This document shows positions 1-6,379 of a stretch of 9,783 nucleotides of DNA, one piece after another; within the stretch, counting starts at the first letter, position 1; each line of letters starts with the position of its first letter. Both the position numbers and the translations under genes were made by a program. Source of the DNA: JBBREP01 sp036501845 (GTDB taxonomy: Bacteria > Actinomycetota > Acidimicrobiia > IMCC26256 > PALSA-610); contig DASXZO010000082.1 in assembly GCA_036501845.1 (NCBI GenBank), positions 1 to 9,783 of the forward strand, given 5' to 3'. Below the pieces are notes generated by a model. The model ran no database searches. It saw nothing but the letters and a program-made list of their open reading frames with translations, and was not told where the DNA came from.

Positions 1-520
1 AAACGACGCACTTGAGGACGGTGTCGGCCTGCCAGGGGTGTTCGGGCCAGCCGTCCTTGCTGCGCGCCCGGTGAAGCTGGTCGAGGTACGAAACGACTCG
101 TTTGGGGTCGTGGCCGAGTTGCACGAGCGCGACGCCGAGCACTGTTCCAGCGCGTCCGCGACCGCCGCGGCAGTGCACTGCGGAACCCTCGCCGCGCTGC
201 GCGCCAGCGACGACGATGCCCGCGGCGCGCAGCACGCGTGCTCGTTCGCGTTCAGGGTCGTCGGGTGGGCCGTGACGTGCGAACAGGTCTTGGAGCGCGA
301 TGCCGTGCACCGCCAGCGGCGACGCGTCGTAGGGCGGATCGTCATGCGTGAGGCACACCACGTGCTGCACACCCTCGGCGGCCAGCAACGACCAGTCGAT
401 CCGCGAGGGATACGCCATGCCGGCGAGCGCAACCGGGCTGCGGCACACGAAGTAGAGCTCGGCAGGCATCGCGGCCGAGCCGAGGAAGCCGACCTCGGCC
501 CCGGGCGCGAGGAGGTCCAC
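1..520 (-). CDS. Cysteine-dependent protein phosphatase (dual-specificity/tyrosine phosphatase fold), 3' end outside window
   Basis: The minus-strand frame stays open from a GTG at 520 to the left edge, giving 173 visible residues. The key evidence is a P-loop at residues 116-126, HCRGGRGRAGT, which fits the CX5R signature with nucleophile Cys117 and phosphate-binding Arg123. Candidate general acids lie about 30 residues upstream (Asp87/Asp88, less likely Asp78), the usual spacing for dual-specificity phosphatases. After the P-loop comes a helix-forming stretch (VLGVALVQLGHDP) and a segment resembling the cyclin-dependent-kinase-inhibitor-3/PTP-like families. It would hydrolyse phosphate from phosphoproteins or another phosphoester in the cytoplasm; the substrate is not known. 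The GTG start shares its first base with the TAG stop of the CoA-transferase upstream (TAGTG), which suggests translational coupling. The plus strand of this stretch also has an open frame, but it is Arg/His/Ala-rich with no motif. Family assignment is fairly secure; function in this operon is unknown. Confidence 0.82.
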   Translation of the reverse strand, partial: MDLLAPGAEVGFLGSAAMPAELYFVCRSPVALAGMAYPSRIDWSLLAAEGVQHVVCLTHDDPPYDASPLAVHGIALQDLFARHGPPDDPERERARVLRAAGIVVAGAQRGEGSAVHCRGGRGRAGTVLGVALVQLGHDPKRVVSYLDQLHRARSKDGWPEHPWQADTVLKCVV

Positions 521-3003
521 TAGGTGCGGAACCGCTCGCGGTATTCGACGAGGCCCGGATCCGGCGCGTACACCACGTTCGTGCGAAGGAGTTCTTCGAT
601 CTCGGACCCGCTGAAGTCGGCGCCTTCGAGCACCTCACGTGTGTGCTGGCCTACGAGGGGCGGAGGGCCGAACACTCGGCTGGGCGTGTCGGAGAGGTTG
701 ATGAGCGGGCCGTTCTGGCGCACCACGCCGAGGAGCGGATGCGTGTACTCGGCCACGAGATCGAGCGCGACGTTGTCGGCATCGGAGAGCACGGCCCGAC
801 CGTCGAAGGTGTCGACCGGCACCTCGTTGGGCACGCCGGCATCGTCGAGCAGCCGCGACCAGTAGCGCGCGGTCTTGGTGCGGAAGGCCGGTTCGAGCGC
901 AGACTCGAGCTGGCGGCGATGCTGCGCGCGTGACGCTGGGGTCGCGAAACGCGCGTCGTCGGCGAGCTCCGGCAAGCCGATGGTGGTGCACAGCGCCCGC
1001 CATTCGGCGTCGGTGGTCGCGGCGATGCAGATCCAGTCGTCGTCCTGCGTGTTGTAGAGGCGGTAGAGCGCGTCGACACCTTGCAGCTCCGCGTCGAGAT
1101 GCGGACGGTTCCACGGCGTGCCGTCGCTGCCGACCCACACGTCGCTCGAGAACACGAGGCCGCCGTCGTGCAGCGAAGTCCAGAGTTCTTGACCCTCACC
1201 CGTGCGGGCGCGGTGCACGAGCGCGATCAGCACACCCACCACCGACAGGAGCGCGTTCGACGCGTCGCACATACCGAAGCGGTAATAGAGCGGCGCGTTG
1301 CCCGCGCCCACCGCGCCCGACTCGAACTCGAGCCCGGCCGACGCTTGGTACAGCGGGTCGAGGCCGCCGAATCGACCCAGCGGATCGGGCAAGCCGTAGG
1401 CGTAGGTGTTGCAGTAGATGATGTCGGCGCGCAGTGCGCGGCACGCGGTGCCGTCGATGGCGAGCTTCGTCGCCACGCCGCGCGTCATGTTGTGGTGCAC
1501 CACGTCGGCGCCGGCGATGAGACGGTGCGCCACCTCGCGTCCTGCGGGTTGCTTGAGGTCGAGCGCGATCGAGCGCTTCCCGCGCTGGCAGCCGAAGAAC
1601 GGCTTGCCGGCCATGCGCATGCTGTCGCCCACCACCGGCTCGATCTTGATCACGTCGGCGCCGAGGTCGCTGAGGATCATGGGGCCGAACGGGCCCGCGA
1701 GGTACTGACCGAAGTCGAGCACCCGCACGCCTTCCAGCGCGTGCCCCTGCGTGGTCGCCTTCGCTTCGCGCACCGCAGTGTTCAGGCGTGTGCCTGTGCT
1801 CGGAATGCGGGCCACCACACCGTTGGCTTCTGGCGCGGCCGCCGAGCACGCGCCGGAAACGAGCTTCGAGATCGCGGCCGCGTCGTAGCCGAGTGTGCCG
1901 AGGATCTCTGTGGTGTGTTGGCCCACCTCGGGCTGCGGTCCGCGAATCGCACCGGGCGTGCCGAGCATGTGGATCGGTACGCCGATCTGCGTGGTCTTGC
2001 CGTGCACCGGGTCGTCGATCGTCGCGACCATGTCGTTGGCGATCGTCTGCGGGTGCGCCAGCATCTCGTGCGGTTCGAGCACGGGCTCCACTGCGTGGTT
2101 GTGCTCGCGCAACTCGGCCACGAGCGTGTCGCGATCGTGTTCGATGAACTTCGCCCGGCGGCGCGCGTTGAACTTCTCGCGCTCCTCGGCCGGCAGCGCC
2201 ATGAACGTGAACGGATCGGGCGCGTCCTCGAGCCCGAGGATGTCGTCGACGCTCTTCGTCGGCGTGAGCCCGCTCATCACCGACAAGTGGATGAACTGAC
2301 GGTTCGCGCACTCGAAGATCATCTGCTGGTGGATACCGGGCGGGTAGCTCTTGCCCATCAGCTCGTGGTACTGCGCGTCGGAGTGCTCCACGTCTTGCCA
2401 GATCTGCGTGGTGTACAGCAGCGCGCCTTGAAACAGGCTGGTGCGCACGTGCTGGCCACGTCCGGTGCGTTCGCGAGCAAGCAGCGCAGTGGTGATCGCG
2501 ATCGGCACGAGGTACGCGGTGCCCATCGACGGCATGGGCATGTGCAAGAACACCGGACCCATACGCCAGCCCGGCTGCTCCCACATCTGCCCGGAGCTCG
2601 CCTGCACGAGCGCGTCCCAACCCGGCCGTTGCGCGAGGCGGTGGCCGTCGGGATACGCAGGAATCGACAACAGCACGGCGCGCTCGTTGATCGCGCTGAT
2701 CCGTTCGTAGCCGAAGCCGAGGCGATCCATCACGCCAGGACGGAAGCTCTCGACCACCACGTCGGCGTCGCGCACGAGCCGTTCGAACACCTCTTTGCCG
2801 TCGGCGTGCTTCAAGTCGACGTTGATCGAGCGGCGGCTACGGTTCCACACCGCGTAGCCGTCGTAAGCGCGGAGCGGGTCGCCGCCCGGCGGTTCGACCT
2901 TCACCACGTCGGCGCCGTGCTCGGCGAGCATGAGCACACCGAGCGGGCCGGCGATGCCCCACGAGAGGTCGAGAATGCGGATTCCGTCGAGCGCTTGCGT
3001 CAC
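520..3003 (-). CDS. Tandem-fused CaiB/BaiF family III CoA-transferase (two complete domains)
   Basis: This 827-residue protein contains two successive family III CoA-transferase domains, about residues 5-380 and 423-805, joined by an Ala/Thr-rich linker. Each starts with the family opening (LDGIRILDLSWGIAGP at 5-20; LEGVRVLDFGQYLAGP at 423-438), followed by GADVVKVEP or GADVIKIEP and a RSINVDLK or RSIALDLK strand. Both copies keep the aspartate that forms the acyl-anhydride intermediate in this family: Asp130 in GWDALVQASSG and Asp549 in GGLDPLYQASAG. Single-domain relatives (formyl-CoA transferase, carnitine CoA-transferase CaiB) are about 400 residues and work as interlocked dimers, so the fusion may encode a built-in pseudo-dimer. 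The enzyme would move CoA between carboxylic acids; the substrate cannot be read from sequence, though the SDR in the same operon suggests acyl-CoA catabolism. The GTG start at 3003 lacks a clear ribosome binding site but has a TANNNT box 7 bases upstream. It is separated by 53 bp from the epimerase gene. Confidence 0.93.
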   Translation of the reverse strand: MTQALDGIRILDLSWGIAGPLGVLMLAEHGADVVKVEPPGGDPLRAYDGYAVWNRSRRSINVDLKHADGKEVFERLVRDADVVVESFRPGVMDRLGFGYERISAINERAVLLSIPAYPDGHRLAQRPGWDALVQASSGQMWEQPGWRMGPVFLHMPMPSMGTAYLVPIAITTALLARERTGRGQHVRTSLFQGALLYTTQIWQDVEHSDAQYHELMGKSYPPGIHQQMIFECANRQFIHLSVMSGLTPTKSVDDILGLEDAPDPFTFMALPAEEREKFNARRRAKFIEHDRDTLVAELREHNHAVEPVLEPHEMLAHPQTIANDMVATIDDPVHGKTTQIGVPIHMLGTPGAIRGPQPEVGQHTTEILGTLGYDAAAISKLVSGACSAAAPEANGVVARIPSTGTRLNTAVREAKATTQGHALEGVRVLDFGQYLAGPFGPMILSDLGADVIKIEPVVGDSMRMAGKPFFGCQRGKRSIALDLKQPAGREVAHRLIAGADVVHHNMTRGVATKLAIDGTACRALRADIIYCNTYAYGLPDPLGRFGGLDPLYQASAGLEFESGAVGAGNAPLYYRFGMCDASNALLSVVGVLIALVHRARTGEGQELWTSLHDGGLVFSSDVWVGSDGTPWNRPHLDAELQGVDALYRLYNTQDDDWICIAATTDAEWRALCTTIGLPELADDARFATPASRAQHRRQLESALEPAFRTKTARYWSRLLDDAGVPNEVPVDTFDGRAVLSDADNVALDLVAEYTHPLLGVVRQNGPLINLSDTPSRVFGPPPLVGQHTREVLEGADFSGSEIEELLRTNVVYAPDPGLVEYRERFRT

Positions 3004-3010
3004 CCAAGGG

Positions 3011-3016
3011 ACGCTA
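3011..3016 (-). promoter_or_regulatory. Possible -10 box for a leaderless CoA-transferase transcript
   Basis: On the minus strand TAGCGT (TANNNT) lies exactly 7 bases before the GTG at 3003, within the 53-bp gap after the epimerase gene. No Shine-Dalgarno sequence is seen there. In actinobacteria this layout is typical of leaderless mRNAs. The match is short, so it could be chance. Confidence 0.4.
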
Positions 3017-3056
3017 CCGGCCGACTGACGCCCGTGTCAGTTGTCGATGCCGGTTG

Positions 3057-3965
3057 TCAGGTGACCGTGATCGTGAACACTGCTCGGTAGGTGTCGACCG
3101 ACGCGCACATCGGCGCGGTGCGGTCGATGAGCGCGTTCGTGGGCGCGGTCATCGGTTCGATGCAGATGAAGTCACCGGTGAGTGGCCAGTCGGGACCGGG
3201 CAGGTAGATCTGCGCGTGCGCGTAGCCGCGGTCGAAGGCGATCTCGACGGTGCGCCGCTTGTCGGCGATGGCGAAGCGCCGATCGCGTCCGAGTGCGAAG
3301 TGGTCGTCGTAGGTGCGCCGGCCGATCGGTGACGTATCGCGCGGCTGGCGTGTGGTGCTGCCCGTGGGGATGAGCTGGTTGTCGAGCACGTGGCGGTCGC
3401 ACGGCGGGAGGCGCAGCCGCCATTGCGAGCGAGGCGTGTTCGGAAGTGTGAGGAACGGATGCCAGCCGAACGACGCGGGCACGGCACGCCGTCCGGTGGG
3501 GGTCAGCGTCGTGGCGACGGTGAGGGTCTGCGGTGCGAGCCGGATTTCGACGCGCAGACGGTGCGGGAACGGGAAGTCGCGTGCGAACTCGGGGTCGCGG
3601 CTCACATCGAGCTCGGCGATGCAGCGAGACGGCTCGAGCCGCGTCACCTCGAACGGTCGCGCCCGCAGAAACCCGTGAATCGGCAGGCCGTTCGGGTCGG
3701 TGGGGACGTGTTCGCCCTGCAGATCGACGGTGGTCGGTCCGACGCGATATTTCCACTCCGACAGGCGGTTCGCGTAGGGATGGAGCAACGGCAGCCCGGT
3801 CACCTTGCCGTCGCGGAAGCCGGCGATCGAACGGGGGACCGCGAGCAACTCGTCACCGCGATGGCGCAACGACACGCCGAGCATGCCGAAGCACGGCAGG
3901 CACGTGAACTCGAGCTCGCGCGCCTTCAGCGTGACCGCGGCCTCGCCGTCGACAACCGAAAGCAT
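3057..3965 (-). CDS. Aldose 1-epimerase (galactose mutarotase-like) family protein
   Basis: The 302-residue product has the conserved residues of aldose epimerases in order: PYANRL at 63-68 (sugar-contacting Asn66 and Arg67), IHGFLR at 96-101 (His97), FGWHPFL at 166-172 (His169, the usual general acid), YDDHF at 219-223 (Asp220/Asp221, sugar-binding position) and ICIEPMTAPTNAL at 267-279 (Glu270, the usual general base). The full set of catalytic positions and the near-standard length suggest an active enzyme that interconverts alpha and beta anomers of an aldose or phosphorylated sugar in the cytoplasm. Substrate specificity is not evident. The ATG at 3965 lies 21 bp after the SDR stop codon, so the genes are probably cotranscribed, although a TACGAT box also lies 7 bases before the ATG. 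A sugar epimerase among acyl-CoA genes is unexpected; it may simply be a passenger in the operon. Confidence 0.88.
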   Translation of the reverse strand: MLSVVDGEAAVTLKARELEFTCLPCFGMLGVSLRHRGDELLAVPRSIAGFRDGKVTGLPLLHPYANRLSEWKYRVGPTTVDLQGEHVPTDPNGLPIHGFLRARPFEVTRLEPSRCIAELDVSRDPEFARDFPFPHRLRVEIRLAPQTLTVATTLTPTGRRAVPASFGWHPFLTLPNTPRSQWRLRLPPCDRHVLDNQLIPTGSTTRQPRDTSPIGRRTYDDHFALGRDRRFAIADKRRTVEIAFDRGYAHAQIYLPGPDWPLTGDFICIEPMTAPTNALIDRTAPMCASVDTYRAVFTITVT

Positions 3966-3972
3966 GGCGCGG

Positions 3973-3978
3973 ATCGTA
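3973..3978 (-). promoter_or_regulatory. Possible -10 box for a leaderless epimerase transcript
   Basis: On the minus strand TACGAT lies in the 21-bp gap after the SDR stop, with 7 bases (CCGCGCC) between it and the ATG at 3965. No Shine-Dalgarno sequence is visible. The spacing is identical to that before the CoA-transferase gene, which makes an internal leaderless promoter plausible. Confidence 0.4.
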
Positions 3979-3986
3979 GATGCGAA

Positions 3987-4901
3987 TTACTTGTTCGGCG
4001 TGGTACCGCTCTGCTTGGCGAGCTTCGCCGCGGCTTCGCGCTCGGCAAGTGCGGCGAGCAGGCCCATCTGTTCTTGACCCACCTCGTCGAAGCGCGAGGC
4101 GATCTCGTCGATGGTCCAGCGACCGTCCTTGTGCATCTCGCGCACCTCGACGGGCTGGTTCCACACCGCGATCTTCCCGCCGTTGGCGGTGTACACCTGC
4201 CCGGTCACGCCCGCCTCGGCCGCCTTGTCGCTCAGCAGGAAGCCCACCATCGGCGCGACGTCTTCGGGTTCACCCATCTCGATGCCGAACGGCACGTTGC
4301 CCGACATGCGGCTCTTCGCCACCGGTGCGATCACGTTGGCGCGCACGCCGTATTTGTTCATGCCCGCAGCCACCGAACGAGCGAGCGACACGATGCCACC
4401 CTTGGCCGCGCTGTAGTTCGCCTGTGCCACCGAGCCGGCGAACGCGCCCGAAGTGAACGCCACGTACGCGCCTGACTTCTGCTCGCGGAACAGCGGCGCC
4501 GCGGCGCGAAACACAGTGAAGGTGCCCTTGAGGTGCGTCTCGATCACCGGGTCCCATTCGTTCTCGGCCATGTTGAAGAACATGCGCTCGCGCAAGATGC
4601 CGGCTACCGCGACCACGCCGTCGAGCCGTCCAAAGTTGTCGACCGCGCTCTGCACGATCGACGCGCCGCCCTCCATCGTGGTGACCGAGCTGGCGTTGGC
4701 CACAGCCTTGCCGCCGGCCTGCTTGATCGCGGCCACCACTTCGTCGGCCACTTCGCTGGTCGGCTCGTTGCCGTCGATCGACACGCCGTAGTCGTTCACG
4801 ACCACAGCCGCGCTCTCCGACGCGCAGTACTCCGCGACGGCGCGGCCGATGCCGCGCCCCGCGCCGGTGATGGCGATGACCTTGCCGTCGAGCGCACCCA
4901 T
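3987..4901 (-). CDS. Short-chain dehydrogenase/reductase, MFE-2/hydroxyacyl-CoA dehydrogenase-like
   Basis: The 304-residue product begins with a Rossmann nucleotide-binding motif, TGAGRGIG at 12-19, followed by VVVNDYGVSIDG (33-44), an insertion typical of SDRs related to the dehydrogenase domain of peroxisomal multifunctional enzyme 2. The active site is Tyr163 and Lys167 in NYSAAKGG, with Ser151 the likely catalytic serine; it is 12 residues before the tyrosine rather than the usual 13. The usual NNAG motif is replaced by AVAG (98-101). The protein extends about 55 residues past the typical SDR core with a charged tail. It probably oxidises or reduces a hydroxyacyl-CoA or steroid-like substrate with NAD(P). 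I chose the ATG at 4901 over a start 40 codons upstream because AAGGGAGA sits 7 bases before it and the nucleotide-binding strand begins just after it. It is the first gene of the minus-strand run leading to the CoA-transferase. Confidence 0.9.
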   Translation of the reverse strand: MGALDGKVIAITGAGRGIGRAVAEYCASESAAVVVNDYGVSIDGNEPTSEVADEVVAAIKQAGGKAVANASSVTTMEGGASIVQSAVDNFGRLDGVVAVAGILRERMFFNMAENEWDPVIETHLKGTFTVFRAAAPLFREQKSGAYVAFTSGAFAGSVAQANYSAAKGGIVSLARSVAAGMNKYGVRANVIAPVAKSRMSGNVPFGIEMGEPEDVAPMVGFLLSDKAAEAGVTGQVYTANGGKIAVWNQPVEVREMHKDGRWTIDEIASRFDEVGQEQMGLLAALAEREAAAKLAKQSGTTPNK

Positions 4902-4908
4902 CGTGGGT

Positions 4909-4916
4909 TCTCCCTT
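4909..4916 (-). promoter_or_regulatory. Ribosome binding site that fixes the SDR start
   Basis: AAGGGAGA on the minus strand lies 7 bases before the ATG at 4901. It is one of only two clear Shine-Dalgarno sequences seen and supports the shorter SDR reading frame. Confidence 0.7.
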
Positions 4917-4940
4917 GATCTCAGATCCGGTGACGGCGGA

Positions 4941-4946
4941 ACGGTA
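4941..4946 (-). promoter_or_regulatory. Possible -10 box for the SDR operon
   Basis: TACCGT on the minus strand lies in the 118-bp divergent gap between the SDR and the VOC gene, about 40 bases ahead of the SDR start, which would leave a short leader containing the Shine-Dalgarno sequence. A weak TTGGGC lies 19 bases further upstream. This is a motif guess only. Confidence 0.3.
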
Positions 4947-5007
4947 GAGGCGCTCCGAGGGCGGCGCCCAACCGAGCGGCCCACGGCGCTGGCCGACCGT
5001 CGTGACG

Positions 5008-5013
5008 TACTGT
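5008..5013 (+). promoter_or_regulatory. Possible -10 box for a leaderless VOC-protein transcript
   Basis: TACTGT lies 6 bases before the ATG at 5020, the textbook distance for transcription starting at the A of the start codon. No Shine-Dalgarno sequence precedes the ATG. This also argues against the GTG at 5002, which would put the box inside the gene. Confidence 0.45.
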
Positions 5014-5019
5014 CTGGCC

Positions 5020-5376
5020 ATGGAACTGGCCGGGGTGCATCACGTCGCGATCTGTGTGGACGACGTCGACAAGGCGATCGACTTCTACGTCGACGTGCTC
5101 GGATGCCACGTGCGCGAGGACCGGCCCGATTTCGGGTTTCCCGGTGCCTGGCTCGACGCCGGCTCGCAGCAGATCCATCTCATGCAGTTCGCCGAGGACC
5201 CCAAGCCGAAGGGTCACTACGCGCTGCGTGTCGACGACGCCGAAGGCTGGGCCGCGCACCTCGAGTCGAAGTCGGTGAAGCACATGTTGTCTCCGCACAT
5301 CGAGGGCGCAGGACGCCAGGTGTTCCTTGCCGACCCGTCGGGCAACCAGATCGAGCTGAATCAACCCGATCACTGA
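5020..5376 (+). CDS. VOC/glyoxalase-fold metalloprotein
   Basis: The 118-residue product is a single vicinal-oxygen-chelate unit made of two beta-alpha-beta-beta-beta modules. The first starts HHVAICVDDVDKAIDFY (7-23), the standard glyoxalase opening, and the second contains GHYALRVDD (65-73) and ends DPSGNQIEL (105-113). The expected metal ligands are His8, His53 (in QIHLM), His66 and Glu112, so the metal site looks intact. Members include glyoxalase I, methylmalonyl-CoA epimerase, extradiol dioxygenases and antibiotic-resistance proteins; the sequence does not decide between them. It is small and would need to dimerise to complete active sites. A GTG six codons upstream (5002) is an alternative start, but the ATG fits the domain beginning and the TACTGT box. 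It is divergent from the SDR operon and its stop overlaps the converging acetyltransferase gene by 7 bp. Confidence 0.85.
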   Translation: MELAGVHHVAICVDDVDKAIDFYVDVLGCHVREDRPDFGFPGAWLDAGSQQIHLMQFAEDPKPKGHYALRVDDAEGWAAHLESKSVKHMLSPHIEGAGRQVFLADPSGNQIELNQPDH

Positions 5377-5912
5377 TTGTCGGTAGCGCCGCTCCATGTG
5401 AACGCGAGGAACGGCTGGCCGACCCACTCGATGGGCAGGTTCGCGATCTTCGCGCCGCCCCACCTGTCGTAGCCGACGTCGCGGTCGGGCCGGCGCGTGA
5501 AGCCGAGCCGCCGGTAGAGACGCTGGCCGGACTCCATCCACCGAGTGGTGTGGATGCAGATCGGATGGCCGCCCGCGCTCGCGCGGTCCATGCACGCGCG
5601 CGCGAGGAGCTCGCCGACGCCGCGACCGCACGCGTCGGCCGACACCGCCAGCAGGCGAAACTGCACCTCGCCGGGCTCGGTCCACTCCAGCCACCCGCTG
5701 TCGGGATCGCTCGAATAGGTGACCGCGCCGAGCACGATGTCGCCGTCAACAGCAACGAGCACCTCAGTGCCCGCGGCGCGGCCCGCCACGTCGCGTATTG
5801 CGCGGTCGTAGCCGCCGAAGAGATGGTCGACGGGCAACGTTTGATACGCGGCGACCGTGAGCTCGCCGACCTTCTCGTACTCCGCCGGCTGGGCGCGCCG
5901 AACCTCGACCAT
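5370..5912 (-). CDS. GNAT family N-acetyltransferase
   Basis: The protein of about 180 residues opens with VEVRRAQPAEYEKVGEL, the usual GNAT N-terminal strand and helix, and has the central strand plus pyrophosphate loop FRLLAVSADACGRGVGELL at about 86-104. The acetyl-CoA-binding loop reads CGRGVG, with Cys where Q or R is commonest. A YRRLGF motif at 134-139 marks the conserved C-terminal helix and strand. It would transfer an acetyl group from acetyl-CoA to an amine; the substrate is unknown. The start is ATG at 5912, with a GTG one codon earlier (5915) also possible. The upstream PH-like gene stops 9 bp before the ATG, so the two are probably cotranscribed. Its 3' end overlaps the converging VOC gene by 7 bp, leaving no room for a terminator between them. 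Confidence 0.87.
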   Translation of the reverse strand: MVEVRRAQPAEYEKVGELTVAAYQTLPVDHLFGGYDRAIRDVAGRAAGTEVLVAVDGDIVLGAVTYSSDPDSGWLEWTEPGEVQFRLLAVSADACGRGVGELLARACMDRASAGGHPICIHTTRWMESGQRLYRRLGFTRRPDRDVGYDRWGGAKIANLPIEWVGQPFLAFTWSGATDNQ

Positions 5913-5921
5913 CACGTATGC

Positions 5922-6230
5922 CTAGCGCGTGTGCTCCGCGAGGATGCGCTCGACCGCGTCAGGGTCGTCGGGCGTGATCGTGGGCCGCACGCGCCCGCCG
6001 GTGTCGAGCTCGAGCGCGGCGCTCTTCCGGCGCCGCGTCGGATCGAGGTTGTACCAATGCACGAAGTCGCCCGAGCCCCAGATCCGCCACTTCCCGCGCC
6101 AAGTGGTGAGCGGCCGCCGCGTCGACGAGCGGATCGAGGTGTAGGGGATGCGCTTGGCGCCCCACAGGTAGTACCAGCGGATCAACAACCCGCCCTCGTC
6201 ACACGCAATCCGTCCATCGTCGTACAGCAT
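5922..6230 (-). CDS. Small PH-like domain protein of unknown function
   Basis: The 102-residue product is rich in Trp, Arg and Tyr. Its order of segments (GLLIRWYYLWGAKRIPY at 14-30, RGKWRIWGSGDFVHWYNLD at about 44-62, then ALELDTGGRVRPTITPDDP and a final helix DAVERILAEH) looks like a seven-strand barrel closed by a C-terminal helix, the bacterial PH-domain plan. I recall similar short actinobacterial proteins but no assigned role. No signal peptide or membrane segment is seen. I chose the ATG at 6230, although the frame stays open to a GTG at 6356; the intervening 42 codons are Arg/Ala/Ser-rich and not domain-like. No good Shine-Dalgarno sequence is visible at either start. It precedes the GNAT gene in a probable two-gene unit and is divergent from the putative defence pair. 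Confidence 0.7.
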   Translation of the reverse strand: MLYDDGRIACDEGGLLIRWYYLWGAKRIPYTSIRSSTRRPLTTWRGKWRIWGSGDFVHWYNLDPTRRRKSAALELDTGGRVRPTITPDDPDAVERILAEHTR

Positions 6231-6379
6231 CGACGGGCCAACCAACTGAGCGGTGCGCCCATTCCCGCACGCGGCTCGCTGGCGCGCTTTTGTGACGGCG
6301 CGGGGAGTTGCCCGGCTGGGCTCTGCCGACAAGGATCTCGGTGGCACGGCGGTCACCTATGCGGATTGTGGGAGCGCGG
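6231..6379. promoter_or_regulatory. Divergent intergenic region upstream of the putative defence pair
   Basis: This 149-bp gap separates the minus-strand PH-like gene from the plus-strand coiled-coil gene and must carry promoters for both. A TATGCG at 6358-6363 on the plus strand is a weak -10 candidate for the pair. No clear operator palindrome or convincing -35 box is seen. Confidence 0.4.
6370..6374 (+). promoter_or_regulatory. Ribosome binding site for the first defence-pair gene
   Basis: GGGAG lies 5 bases before the ATG at 6380. It supports that ATG over an in-frame start at 6308, whose extra 24 residues have no recognisable character. Confidence 0.6.

Noticed and set aside
38..523. 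A 161-codon plus-strand frame at the left edge
   Set aside because: It is antisense to the phosphatase with the CX5R motif and has no recognisable features.
1081..3090. A 669-codon open frame on the plus strand
   Set aside because: It is the antisense shadow of the CoA-transferase gene; the protein is His/Arg/Val-rich without any motif, while the minus strand has two clear CaiB domains.
4902..5021. A 40-codon N-terminal extension of the SDR
   Set aside because: A good Shine-Dalgarno sequence and the start of the Rossmann strand place the start at 4901; the extension would cover the divergent promoter region and the VOC start.
6231..6356. A 42-codon N-terminal extension of the PH-like protein
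   Set aside because: The extra residues are Arg/Ala/Ser-rich and not domain-like, and the extension would fill the divergent promoter region; the start remains somewhat uncertain because neither has a good ribosome binding site.
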